Positions 9,238-17,240 of a stretch of DNA of 64,000 nucleotides are shown here, piece by piece. The DNA lies in the NCBI RefSeq assembly GCF_042650885.1, contig NZ_JBHSBU010000001.1, forward strand, positions 1,364,001 to 1,428,000. Reading direction: 5' to 3'. Made by a program: the position numbers and the translations under genes. The notes beneath the pieces are model-generated. The model saw nothing but the letters and a program-made list of their open reading frames with translations, was not told the DNA's origin and did no database searches. Within the stretch, counting starts at the first letter, position 1. Each line of letters starts with the position of its first letter. This stretch comes from Chitinimonas_A lacunae. Its GTDB lineage: Bacteria > Pseudomonadota > Gammaproteobacteria > Burkholderiales > Chitinimonadaceae.

Positions 9238-10068
9238 CTACCCCGGAATATCCGCCTCCGTCGGCCCCTCCTCGATCGAGCCAGATACCAAGATGGCGTG
9301 ACCCCAGAACAAATCGCCATCACGGTGCCAGAACTCAAAGTGCTGATCCGGATATACCGTAATGGCGATCAATGCCATCTTTTGCAGGAATTCCGCCGCC
9401 GTCACCTCGTCTTCGTCATCATCGAGCCAACTGTCGTTCTTCAACGGCAACAGCGACTCGACGGCAAATTGGCGAATCCGCTCGCTCCAGGTTGCCATAT
9501 CGCGCCATAGCGTGCGGGCCGTCGCGATGGCTGCGGCGGTTTCCGACAAGTCTTCGACGCCGATACGCAGCTTTACCGCCTGGCCCCGCCAATCAGCCTG
9601 GGTTTCAAACCAGTCGAGGCGCCTGTCGAGAATCAGGGTGCCGAAATCGGGATCGTCCAGCGTACAAGGCTTTACATACTCGTCGAGCACACTTTGCAGT
9701 GCCGCATCGTGTGCCTCGCCATCGAGACTCAGCAGCAGGGCTTGCGGCGTGCCGAACGGATTTTCTTCAGCGAGTTTGACCGTGAGCCGGATCAGGCTTT
9801 CCGGCTTGAGGGCCTGTTGGAATTGCCGCAACTCGGCATCGCCGACCTTTTTGCAGACCTTGAGGAGACCTTGATGGAGAGGGCCGTCATCGACTTTCCA
9901 GGCAATCAGATCGAACCGCAGCGTCCATTCCTGTTCTGCCGGGGCTTTCCCACCGCTTGGGCCACTTGCGCCAACCACTGCGGTGATGGTGACAGGACTC
10001 TCTCTGTCGAACTGCTGCGCCAAAGCCAGCGCTTTCTGTTGGGCTTCGCTGAAAAAATCGTCGGCCAT
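9238..10068 (-). CDS. DUF2262-like protein of unknown function
   Basis: This 276-residue soluble protein has no signal peptide or membrane segment. The C-terminal half (about 150-270) contains a W-x-G-x-x-V-x-L stretch (WRGQAVKLRIGVEDLSE), an acidic LKNDSWLDDDEDEVT patch and a late FWHRDGDLFWGHAILVSG motif. These resemble, from memory, the DUF2262 family, whose function is not known. The N-terminal half is rich in Ala, Gln and Lys. The gene stands alone between the racemase gene (convergent) and msrA (divergent). Family assignment is moderate. Confidence 0.7.
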   Translation of the reverse strand: MADDFFSEAQQKALALAQQFDRESPVTITAVVGASGPSGGKAPAEQEWTLRFDLIAWKVDDGPLHQGLLKVCKKVGDAELRQFQQALKPESLIRLTVKLAEENPFGTPQALLLSLDGEAHDAALQSVLDEYVKPCTLDDPDFGTLILDRRLDWFETQADWRGQAVKLRIGVEDLSETAAAIATARTLWRDMATWSERIRQFAVESLLPLKNDSWLDDDEDEVTAAEFLQKMALIAITVYPDQHFEFWHRDGDLFWGHAILVSGSIEEGPTEADIPG

Positions 10069-10108
10069 TATCTATTTAGCCCTCTTGCTGAATCAGACGA
10101 GTTGGCAA

Positions 10109-10128
10109 GCTGTCCGGTGGCGGACAGC
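10109..10128. other. Perfect small hairpin in the divergent promoter region
   Basis: GCTGTCCG (10109-10116) and CGGACAGC (10121-10128) form a perfect 8-bp stem with a GTGG loop. It lies between the DUF2262-like gene and msrA. It could be an operator or a leader hairpin; no function is shown. Confidence 0.35.
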
Positions 10129-10259
10129 AGCACGGTTTCCACGGCCTGGGGTGACTTCCCGGCTGCGTCAGGGTAGCGTGACAGACGGATTTTCCGCCCA
10201 GGATTTTTTAGCCAGGCTTCTGGCCCAATGGCGGTATGCACAAGATTCTTGGAGGCCCT

Positions 10260-10823
10260 ATGCAAACGAACAGCAATCCTGGAGCAAACCTGGAAATCGC
10301 CACGCTGGCCGGTGGCTGTTTCTGGTGTCTCGACGCCGTGTTTTCGCGTATCGAAGGCATACAGCGTGTGGTGTCCGGCTATATGGGCGGACGGGTCGAT
10401 CAGCCGACCTATAAGCAGGTCTGCCATGGCGACACCGGTCACGCCGAAGTCGTGCAGCTCCACTACGACCCGGCCCGGATCGACTACGCCACCTTGCTTG
10501 AGATCTTCTTCGCCATCCACGACCCCACCACGCTGAACCGCCAGGGCAACGACATCGGCACCCAGTACCGCTCGGCGATCTTCCACCACGATCCCGAACA
10601 AGAAAAAACCGCCCGCGCCACGATTGCCGCGCTGGAGGCTGAACACGCTTTTGCCGACCCGATCGTTACCGAGGTCGTGCCGGTCAGCACGTTCTATCCA
10701 GCGGAGACCTACCATCAGGGCTATTTCGAAGACAACCCGCTCCAGCCCTACTGTCAGATGGTGGTCGCTCCCAAGGTGCGCAAGGCGATGCTGAAATTTG
10801 CCCGTCGCTTGAAGCCGGTGTGA
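10260..10823 (+). CDS. msrA: Peptide methionine (S)-S-oxide reductase MsrA
   Basis: MsrA reduces the S-epimer of methionine sulfoxide in proteins, using thioredoxin. The active-site signature GGCFWC is present with catalytic Cys20, followed by the family pattern VSGYMGG, HAEVVQ and HDPTTLNRQGNDIGTQYRS. The start at 10260 follows GGAGG four bases upstream and gives 187 residues. An in-frame ATG at 10236 would add eight residues and is not excluded. The protein appears cytoplasmic and is encoded alone. Confidence 0.95.
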   Translation: MQTNSNPGANLEIATLAGGCFWCLDAVFSRIEGIQRVVSGYMGGRVDQPTYKQVCHGDTGHAEVVQLHYDPARIDYATLLEIFFAIHDPTTLNRQGNDIGTQYRSAIFHHDPEQEKTARATIAALEAEHAFADPIVTEVVPVSTFYPAETYHQGYFEDNPLQPYCQMVVAPKVRKAMLKFARRLKPV

Positions 10824-10844
10824 GCGCCAGCTCAGAGATTGCGA

Positions 10845-10876
10845 GAGAATTTTGGCAGGAATCGGTCAAAATTCTC
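10845..10876 (+). terminator. Candidate terminator hairpin after msrA
   Basis: GAGAATTTTG (10845-10854) pairs perfectly with CAAAATTCTC (10867-10876) around a 12-base loop, 22 bases after the msrA stop. There is no T-run directly after it, so strength is uncertain. Confidence 0.45.
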
Positions 10877-11067
10877 CCTAAACATCTATGCATACAGCAC
10901 TGAAGCTTCCCAATTATTTCCACTTGGCTCAACTAGCCCTTTTTCCCCGGCTCCGCTCCATGTCCGTCTCCCCGAGGACAACGGTTTTTGCCAGACATGA
11001 GAGGCGTTGACAGCGGCACAGCAATCGCGCTTTCGCGGCGTATTCGAATCGCTCTTTGCAAGAATCA

Positions 11068-11137
11068 TGTTTTTTTCATTGAATACCGCGATAGGTCTTG
11101 CAAAGCGTTTTCCTAAAAGTTTCCAAAAGACTTGCAT
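11068..11137 (-). repeat. AT-rich dispersed intergenic element, copy 3 (inverted)
   Basis: Read on the minus strand, it gives GGAAACTTTTAGGAAAACGC and then TTTGCAAGACCTATCGCGG and an A-rich tail, matching the family order core / TGCAAG / A-rich. It lies in the spacer between msrA and the chemoreceptor gene (10824-11233). The rest of that spacer shows no gene. Confidence 0.45.
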
Positions 11138-11233
11138 AGATAATCTGGCGTAGCGTGCAAGCTCGCCTATGCTTGTAAAAGTATGCGAAGCGGCACCGCC
11201 TCGCTGGTATGAACCCGCGCATTCGGAGGAAGC

Positions 11234-13105
11234 ATGCAGTCCTTGCGCAGCAAGCTGATCGTCGCCGTATCCGCCCTGGTCGCTTTGACCGCCATCGTTC
11301 TCACCATCGTCGCCTATCAGCGTCTACGTACCGATCTATTCGAATCCCTGCAAGGCCAGACCAGCGAGGCGGCCAATGCCTATGCCAAGACGGTGGACGA
11401 CTGGCTGACCGGCAAGGCCCAGATCGTCACCGCCCTGGGGGCAGCGGCCACACAGAGCGATCCGCTGCCTTACCTCCAGATGATCGCCAATACCAGCAGT
11501 TTTGATACGACCTATATTGGCTACCCTGACCGCCGCATCATCTTCTCCAAACCGCAGAACCTGCCGGCCGACTACGACCCGACTTCGCGGCCGTGGTATC
11601 AGCAGGCCGTCAGCGCCGGCAAGACCATCATCACCGAACCCTATAGCGACGCCGCCACCAAGAAGCTGGTGTTGTCGCTGGCCAGCCCGGCCGGCACACC
11701 CGTGACTGCCGTGGTGGCTGCCGATGTGTTCATGGACGGGCTGGTCGCCAGCGTCCTCAGTGCCCGGCTGGCGCATCAGGGCTATGCCTTTATCGTCGAT
11801 GGCCAGGGCAAGGTGCTGGTCCATGCCAATGAAGCCCGGCTGATGAAACCGGCCAGCGAGCTTGGGACGGAACTCGAAGCGACCCGGATCAAACAGTGGG
11901 CCGAGGGTGATGTGATGGTCGAAACCACCATCGATGGCGCCGGCAAGTTTGTGCGTTTTAAGCGCATTCCGACCACCGGCTGGTATCTGGCCGTGGTGAT
12001 CGACCGCCAGTCGGCGCTGGCGCCGCTTGGGCGTCTGCTGACTTTCTCGGTGATTCTGGTGGTAGGGCTGTTGCTGCTGGTGATTCCGCTGTCGGCGGTA
12101 TTGATCGGCCGGATGCTGAGCGGCCTGCTGCGTATCCGCGACGCCATGCGCGCGATTGCCAGCGGCGGTGGTGATCTGACCCGGCGGATCGACGTCCACG
12201 GCCACGACGAAATTGCCCAGACGGCGCAGGCTTTCAATCAATTCCAGGAACAGCTGCGTCAGATGTTCGTCGCCGTGCAGAGCGAAGCGGCGCAGCTCAC
12301 CGGCGGGGTTAACGATATTGCCGGCATTACCCGCCGCATGGCGCAGGATTCGCGCGTACTGGCCGACCATGGCGCCAGCAATGGCGCCGCCATCGAACAA
12401 TTGACCACCAGCATTGCCCATATCGCCGAATACGCCAATCAGGCCAATCGTCAGGTGGACAGCACCGGCCAGCTATCGACCGAAGGTGCGGCCAGCATCG
12501 AGCGGGTCTCGGCCGAAATCGGCAAATCGGCCCAGGCCGTGCGCGAACTGGCCAGCCTGTTTGGCGAAGTCAATCAGCGCGCCAATGAGATCGGCGGCAT
12601 TGTGCAGGTGATCAAGGAAATCGCCGATCAGACCAATCTGCTGGCCCTCAACGCCGCCATCGAAGCGGCCCGGGCCGGTGAGATGGGACGCGGCTTTGCC
12701 GTGGTCGCGGACGAAGTGCGCAAGCTGGCCGAACGGACTGGACAGGCCACCTTGCAGATCACCGGCATGATCACCGGGATGCGCGACGCCACACAGAGCG
12801 CCAGCGCCAATATGGGCCGCACCCTCAGCGCCGTCGAAGCCGGCGCCGGCCTGGCGCATGAAACGGCCCAGAGCATCGCCCAGATCCAGGCCTCGATGGA
12901 TCAGGTGGTCAACAATATGCGCGAGATCGCCCACTCGACCAGCGAACAGCACCAGGCCGCCACCTTGATGGCGCAGAATACCGAGCGCGTCACCAATCAG
13001 TTGCATGCCAGCGATGAAGCCTTGCAGTCGGTGACGACGACGCTCCATAACCTCAATGAGCTGGCCGGCGCGATCCGCAGCCTGTTTGCGCAGTTCAAGG
13101 TCTAG
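11234..13105 (+). CDS. Methyl-accepting chemotaxis protein with periplasmic dCache-type sensor
   Basis: The 623-residue receptor has a first membrane segment (about residues 9-29) and a periplasmic region (about 30-260). That region reads like a dCache domain, with RPWYQQA followed by EPYSDAATKKLVLSLA, typical of amino acid or small-molecule sensors. A second membrane segment (about 268-290), a HAMP domain (about 292-345) and the cytoplasmic signalling domain follow. The signalling hairpin tip is recognisable: EIADQTNLLALNAAIEAARA, then GRGFAVVADEVRKLAERT. It would signal to CheA through CheW. The ligand is unknown. The gene is monocistronic, with a strong hairpin just after the stop. Confidence 0.95.
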   Translation: MQSLRSKLIVAVSALVALTAIVLTIVAYQRLRTDLFESLQGQTSEAANAYAKTVDDWLTGKAQIVTALGAAATQSDPLPYLQMIANTSSFDTTYIGYPDRRIIFSKPQNLPADYDPTSRPWYQQAVSAGKTIITEPYSDAATKKLVLSLASPAGTPVTAVVAADVFMDGLVASVLSARLAHQGYAFIVDGQGKVLVHANEARLMKPASELGTELEATRIKQWAEGDVMVETTIDGAGKFVRFKRIPTTGWYLAVVIDRQSALAPLGRLLTFSVILVVGLLLLVIPLSAVLIGRMLSGLLRIRDAMRAIASGGGDLTRRIDVHGHDEIAQTAQAFNQFQEQLRQMFVAVQSEAAQLTGGVNDIAGITRRMAQDSRVLADHGASNGAAIEQLTTSIAHIAEYANQANRQVDSTGQLSTEGAASIERVSAEIGKSAQAVRELASLFGEVNQRANEIGGIVQVIKEIADQTNLLALNAAIEAARAGEMGRGFAVVADEVRKLAERTGQATLQITGMITGMRDATQSASANMGRTLSAVEAGAGLAHETAQSIAQIQASMDQVVNNMREIAHSTSEQHQAATLMAQNTERVTNQLHASDEALQSVTTTLHNLNELAGAIRSLFAQFKV

Positions 13106-13110
13106 AAACG

Positions 13111-13137
13111 ACGGGAGCGGCCCGAAGCCGCTCCCGT
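13111..13137 (+). terminator. Strong hairpin after chemoreceptor gene
   Basis: ACGGGAGCGGC (13111-13121) pairs perfectly with GCCGCTCCCGT (13127-13137) around a five-base loop, five bases past the stop codon. The T-run is missing, so it may act as a terminator or as a 3' stabilising structure. Confidence 0.6.
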
Positions 13138-13273
13138 GCCAGCGATTGCACGCCCGACCCAATGCAGCCTCGGCCCCAGGGCCAAGCCCCTCGACTCGGG
13201 TCGCTCGCTCAACCGGAGCAGCCCGACCCGCACCAATGCTGCCACCATGTGGCTTGCGACCCTCTGTCGCTCT

Positions 13274-14062
13274 TCAAATATCGAGCCGGGCGCAACGATA
13301 CGCCTCGGTCCGGTAGGGAAACGCCACGCTGTCCCGGCCACGCAGCGCCGGATGGGTATCGATCAGTGTTTGCAACTGCGCCTTTACCCGGGCCTTTTCC
13401 GCGTCCGGCAAGGCGGCGATAAAGCTGACCGACAGGAAGCGGTCAATGATCACCAGCTCCGGGCCACCGAGGTGGTGATGAACGAAGACATTGCTTTGCA
13501 GCGGAGAAAAACCGCGCCTGCCGAACGATGCCTCGCCGAACGGCCGGCGCCAATCGCCCTTGTAGAAACGCGGCGCGTCGCCCTCGTATGGCGTGATGAT
13601 CTCGGTGATGGCGGCGACCCAGTCGACCGATTCGTCGCGGACGTTCCAGACCAGGCCCAGTTGGCCGCCGGGACGCAACACGCGATGGATCTCCTGCAGC
13701 GCCGCGTCCGTCGCGAACCAATGGAAGGCTTGGGCGCAGATCACCACGTCGGCGCTGCCCGTCTCCACCGGCATCCGTTCGGCGGTGCCCGGCAATGCCG
13801 TGACCGTCGGCAGCTTGGCGGCCAGCCGTTCGCGCATTGCCGCGACCGGTTCGACCGCGACGACGGCGGCGCCCGTCCGGACCAGCCGCTGGCTGAATTT
13901 GCCGGTGCCCGCGCCTAGATCGAGCACGGTCGTGCCGGCCCCGATCGCGAGCGCATCGCTAAGCCAGCTTTGCAGCTCGCCGGGATACTCCGGCCGACCA
14001 CTTTCATAGGATTTGGCTTCGTTGGAATAACCTTGCCGAGCGGCGTCATGAATTGCTGTCAT
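13274..14062 (-). CDS. Class I SAM-dependent methyltransferase (Methyltransf_11 type)
   Basis: The 262-residue protein carries the SAM-binding motif I VLDLGAGTGKFS (near 45-57), the acidic motif II VVAVEP, and the post-motif IV/V pattern AQAFHWF...LRPGGQLGLVWN found in small-molecule methyltransferases of the Methyltransf_11 group. The substrate cannot be read from the sequence. The start at MTAIHDAARQ is preferred. An alternative Met four codons upstream (14074) also has a G-rich ribosome-binding stretch. The gene lies downstream of, and on the same strand as, the MAPEG gene with an 82-bp gap, so co-transcription is possible. Confidence 0.85.
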   Translation of the reverse strand: MTAIHDAARQGYSNEAKSYESGRPEYPGELQSWLSDALAIGAGTTVLDLGAGTGKFSQRLVRTGAAVVAVEPVAAMRERLAAKLPTVTALPGTAERMPVETGSADVVICAQAFHWFATDAALQEIHRVLRPGGQLGLVWNVRDESVDWVAAITEIITPYEGDAPRFYKGDWRRPFGEASFGRRGFSPLQSNVFVHHHLGGPELVIIDRFLSVSFIAALPDAEKARVKAQLQTLIDTHPALRGRDSVAFPYRTEAYRCARLDI

Positions 14063-14144
14063 CGATAACCCCATGAATCTGCACCCCCCATATAAAAAGA
14101 AAGGACCACCACGGCAAAGCGAACAGCGGTCGGGAAGCACCGCC

Positions 14145-14522
14145 TCAGCGCGACAGCGCCAGGACGAACAAGGCGACCACGACGCCGATGCCGACGAACC
14201 AGACCAGCGAACGGGCGACGTGCCAGTCCTTGATGTAGCAGACGCCGTAGAGCGCCCGCGCCACCACGAAGGTCAGAGCCAAGGCGTCAACAGTATCGGC
14301 CGCGACGCCCGCCTGGATCGCCACCAGCACCGCCGCCGCGAACGGCGCGAACGCCTCGAAGCTGTTCATCTGTGCCCAATAGGCACGCTGGCGCCAGCCG
14401 GTCAGCCCTTCTTGCTGGGCGCGCGGCGTGCGGTTGTTGTAGCGGATCGTGGCCTTGGTCAGCGTGATCCACACGTAGGGCATGCAGGCCGAAATCAGGA
14501 TGCAGGCGTAGGCGAGCTTCAT
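14145..14522 (-). CDS. MAPEG-family integral membrane protein
   Basis: The 125-residue protein has four predicted hydrophobic segments (about 1-20, 50-72, 75-95, 103-123). It shows the MAPEG pattern: an RAQQEGLTGWRQRAYWAQMNS loop rich in Arg/Asn, followed by NSFEAFAPFAAAVL. MAPEG members include microsomal glutathione transferases, but most bacterial ones have unknown activity. The start at MKLAYACIL was chosen; the upstream extension is not hydrophobic and lacks support. Confidence 0.85.
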   Translation of the reverse strand: MKLAYACILISACMPYVWITLTKATIRYNNRTPRAQQEGLTGWRQRAYWAQMNSFEAFAPFAAAVLVAIQAGVAADTVDALALTFVVARALYGVCYIKDWHVARSLVWFVGIGVVVALFVLALSR

Positions 14523-14640
14523 GGCGGCAAGGACCGGTCGTCTAGTGGAAGAAGACAGCAGTGTAGCCAAGTGCCGGCTGCGCGGAAGCGGCTAAGCCGC
14601 TAGAATAGCGCGCTTACAACAATTCATTCTGGAGACCACC

Positions 14641-15561
14641 ATGTCGATGGCAGACCGTGACGGCGTCATCTGGTACGACGGCAAGCTGGTGCCCTGGCGC
14701 GAGGCCACCACCCACGTCCTCACCCATACCCTCCATTACGGCATGGGCGTCTTTGAAGGCGTCCGCGCCTACGAAACCTCGCGTGGCGCAGCGCTGTTCC
14801 GCTTGCAGGACCATACCAAGCGCCTGCTGCGCTCGGCGCATATCCTCGGCATGAAACTGCCTTTCGGCCACGACGAGCTCAATGAAGCCCAACGTGCCGT
14901 GGTCCGCGAAAACAAGCTCAGTTCCTGTTATCTGCGCCCGATGGCCTTCTACGGTTCGGGCAAGCTCGGCGTGGCGCCGCCCGAGAACGATGTCCACGTT
15001 ATCGTGGCCGCCTGGCCCTGGGGAGCTTATCTGGGCAGCGAAGGGCTGGAAAAGGGCATCCGGGTCAAGACTTCCTCGTTCACCCGCCACCATGTCAATG
15101 TGACCATGTGCAAGGCCAAGGCGAACGGCAACTATATGAATTCGATCCTCGCCAATACCGAGGCCACTCGCGACGGCTACGAAGAAGCGCTGCTGCTCGA
15201 TGTCGAAGGTTATGTGGCCGAAGGTTCGGGCGAGAACATCTTCCTGGTCCGCGACGGCAAGCTCTATACACCTGACCTGACTTCCTGCCTTGACGGCATT
15301 ACCCGCAACACCATTTTCCATCTGGCGGCCGAACTGGGCCTGCCGGTGATCGAGAAGCGTATCACCCGCGATGAGGTCTATATCGCCGATGAAGCCTTCT
15401 TCACCGGCACGGCCGCCGAAGTCACCCCGATCCGCGAACTCGACGGCCGCCAGATCGGCGCTGGCGGACGCGGTCCGATCACCGAGCGCCTGCAGGCGAT
15501 GTACTTCGCCTGCGTCAAGGGCGAGGATGAGCGGCGGGCCGACTGGCTGACCCTGGCCTGA
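14641..15561 (+). CDS. ilvE: Branched-chain amino acid aminotransferase
   Basis: IlvE carries out the final transamination in isoleucine, valine and leucine synthesis (and the first step of their breakdown), using PLP and glutamate/2-oxoglutarate. The 306-residue protein matches fold-type IV aminotransferases: YHYGMGVFEG-like LHYGMGVFEGVRAYE at 39-53, the PLP-lysine region CKAKANGNYMNS, and EGYVAEGSGENIF plus the later GTAAEVTPI motif. The start has GGAGA upstream. It is followed 37 bp later by the small zinc-finger gene and then waaF, an order common in betaproteobacteria. Confidence 0.96.
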   Translation: MSMADRDGVIWYDGKLVPWREATTHVLTHTLHYGMGVFEGVRAYETSRGAALFRLQDHTKRLLRSAHILGMKLPFGHDELNEAQRAVVRENKLSSCYLRPMAFYGSGKLGVAPPENDVHVIVAAWPWGAYLGSEGLEKGIRVKTSSFTRHHVNVTMCKAKANGNYMNSILANTEATRDGYEEALLLDVEGYVAEGSGENIFLVRDGKLYTPDLTSCLDGITRNTIFHLAAELGLPVIEKRITRDEVYIADEAFFTGTAAEVTPIRELDGRQIGAGGRGPITERLQAMYFACVKGEDERRADWLTLA

Positions 15562-15598
15562 TTTTCCTTTTTACCGAACAGCCGTAGGTTGCATCACC

Positions 15599-15799
15599 AT
15601 GAGCCAACTCAAAGAGAACACCCAGCGCCATATCGAGGTTGAAGCCAAGGACCTGCCCTTGCACTGCCCGATGCCCGATATGCTGAAGTGGAACGCCCAT
15701 CCGCGCGTTTTCCTGCCGATCGAGAACAGTGGCGAAGCGCTGTGCCCGTACTGTGGCACCCGTTATGTGCTCAAGGGCGGACCGGTCGGCCACCATTGA
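15599..15799 (+). CDS. Small zinc-finger (zf-CHCC type) protein
   Basis: This 66-residue protein has the pattern LHCPMPDMLKWNAHPRVFLP followed by ALCPYCGTRYVL, with Cys and His ligands for one zinc ion. It is the zf-CHCC (COG4391-like) family, related to the 13-kDa NDUFS6 subunit of complex I. In betaproteobacteria it commonly sits beside ilvE and LPS heptosyltransferase genes, as here. Its exact role is unknown. A strong terminator follows. Confidence 0.9.
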   Translation: MSQLKENTQRHIEVEAKDLPLHCPMPDMLKWNAHPRVFLPIENSGEALCPYCGTRYVLKGGPVGHH

Positions 15800-15818
15800 G
15801 CCGTCCGGCCCTCGTCCC

Positions 15819-15850
15819 GGCCCGCCGCCCGCGCGGCGGGCCTTTGTTTT
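15819..15850 (+). terminator. Rho-independent terminator after ilvE and zinc-finger gene
   Basis: GGCCCGCCGC (15819-15828) and GCGGCGGGCC (15833-15842) form a perfect 10-bp stem with a four-base loop, followed by TTTGTTTT. Confidence 0.9.
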
Positions 15851-15949
15851 GTTTCCACCGTGGCAGCGCTGCCTGCCCGGCATTTCCCGGGTTCGCCCGG
15901 GCCGGCGCGGCAGGGATTTCCTGCGCCCCGTACACTGCGCGAGACACGC

Positions 15950-16993
15950 ATGACCGACCGTCTTCTCGTTGTCGCCCCATCCTGGGTCGGCGACTGCGTC
16001 ATGGCCCAGCCGCTGTTGCGGCGGCTCAAGGAATACCGTCCCGACAGCCATTTGACCGTATTCGCCCCGGCCTGGACCCTGCCGCTGTTCGAGCGTATGC
16101 CCGAAGTCGACGCCACGCTCGACAACCCGTTCGGCCATGGCCAGTTGCGGCTCGGTCAGCGCTGGCGCATGGGCCGCTCGCTGCGGGGCCGCTTTGAACA
16201 GGTCATCGTGCTGCCGAATTCCCTTAAATCGGCACTGCTGCCCTGGTTTGCCGGTATCGGCCAGCGGACCGGTTTTGTCGGCGAATCGCGTTATGGCCTG
16301 CTCAACGATGTGCGTCAGCTCGATGCCAGTGCCTATCCACTGCTGGTCGACCGTTTCGCCCTGTTGGCCGAGCCGCGCGACGCCACGCTGCCGCGTCCGC
16401 TGCCCTACCCCGCCTTGCAAATCGACCCGGCCAGCCGCACCCGCGCCCTGGCGAGCTTCGGTCTTGCCACCGACCGACCGATCGCTGCCTTCTGCCCCGG
16501 CGCCGAATACGGCCCGGCCAAGCGCTGGCCGGCCCGGCATGTGGCCGAGCTGGCCCGCCGTCTGGAGGCGCGCGGTTTCCAGGTCTGGCTGTTTGGCTCG
16601 ACCAAGGACCGCGAAGAAACTGCCCGTATCGTCGAGCTGTCCGGCGCCAGTCCGACTGATCTGGCCGGCCGCACCACCCTGGCCCAGGCCATCGATCTGC
16701 TGTCGCTCGCCGACTTGGTCATCACCAACGATTCGGGCCTGATGCATGTGGCCGCTGCCTTGCAGCGCCCGCTGGTGGCGCTGTTTGGCTCATCGAGCCC
16801 CGATTACACCCCGCCCTTGTCCGACCGGGCCGAAATCGTCTCGCTCGACCTCGATTGCAGCCCGTGCTTTGAACGGGTCTGTCCGCTCAAGCATTTCGAC
16901 TGTCTGGAGAAGCTGGGACCGGAGCTGGCGGAAGCGGCCATCGATCGCTTGTTGAGCGGAAAAGCGCAGATTCCCCTGCGCCCGGTTCAATAG
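15950..16993 (+). CDS. waaF: Lipopolysaccharide heptosyltransferase II
   Basis: WaaF adds the second L-glycero-D-manno-heptose to the LPS inner core, using ADP-heptose, at the cytoplasmic face of the inner membrane. The 347-residue GT9 protein starts LLVVAPSWVGDCVMAQPLLR, the WaaF-type donor-site opening. It contains FCPGAEYGPAKRWP (near 181-194), then LITNDSGLMHVAAAL and LFGSSSPDYTPP typical of heptosyltransferase II. The start at 15950 (MTDRLLVV) fits the family; longer in-frame starts overlap the preceding terminator. Confidence 0.95.
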   Translation: MTDRLLVVAPSWVGDCVMAQPLLRRLKEYRPDSHLTVFAPAWTLPLFERMPEVDATLDNPFGHGQLRLGQRWRMGRSLRGRFEQVIVLPNSLKSALLPWFAGIGQRTGFVGESRYGLLNDVRQLDASAYPLLVDRFALLAEPRDATLPRPLPYPALQIDPASRTRALASFGLATDRPIAAFCPGAEYGPAKRWPARHVAELARRLEARGFQVWLFGSTKDREETARIVELSGASPTDLAGRTTLAQAIDLLSLADLVITNDSGLMHVAAALQRPLVALFGSSSPDYTPPLSDRAEIVSLDLDCSPCFERVCPLKHFDCLEKLGPELAEAAIDRLLSGKAQIPLRPVQ

Positions 16994-17025
16994 GCGCAAC
17001 CGGCACAGGAGAGCACCGTTTGCAG

Positions 17026-17100
17026 AGAAATGAAAATTTCAGGAAAATCATCTGCTATACAGATAGCCGAAATTAAACAAAAATAAATAATAATTCCATT
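17026..17100 (+). repeat. AT-rich dispersed intergenic element, copy 4 (well conserved)
   Basis: The core GAAAATTTCAGGAAAA is at 17032-17047, followed by CTGCTATACAGATAGCC and an A/T-rich tail to about 17100. The copy at 62503 shares the identical 16-base core and the CTGCTATA-ATAGCC block. It lies in the convergent spacer between waaF and the effector gene. Confidence 0.7.
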
Positions 17101-17190
17101 TTTGCCTCCTCCGCCACCCGGTCCACTTGAACGCTTGACCGGATCGTCTGCTGTGAGAGCAAAGCCGTCGGACGCAGCGAGGACGCTGCC

Positions 17191-17221
17191 ATGAAAAACG
17201 GGCGCCCGCAGGCGCCCGTTT
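17191..17221 (-). terminator. Rho-independent terminator of the effector gene
   Basis: AAACGGGCGCC (17196-17206) pairs with GGCGCCCGTTT (17211-17221) around a four-base loop. On the minus strand it is followed by a T-run (TTTTTCATGG). It lies 20 bases past the stop of the minus-strand gene. Confidence 0.85.
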
Positions 17222-17240
17222 CGTCGATGGCTCGAACCGA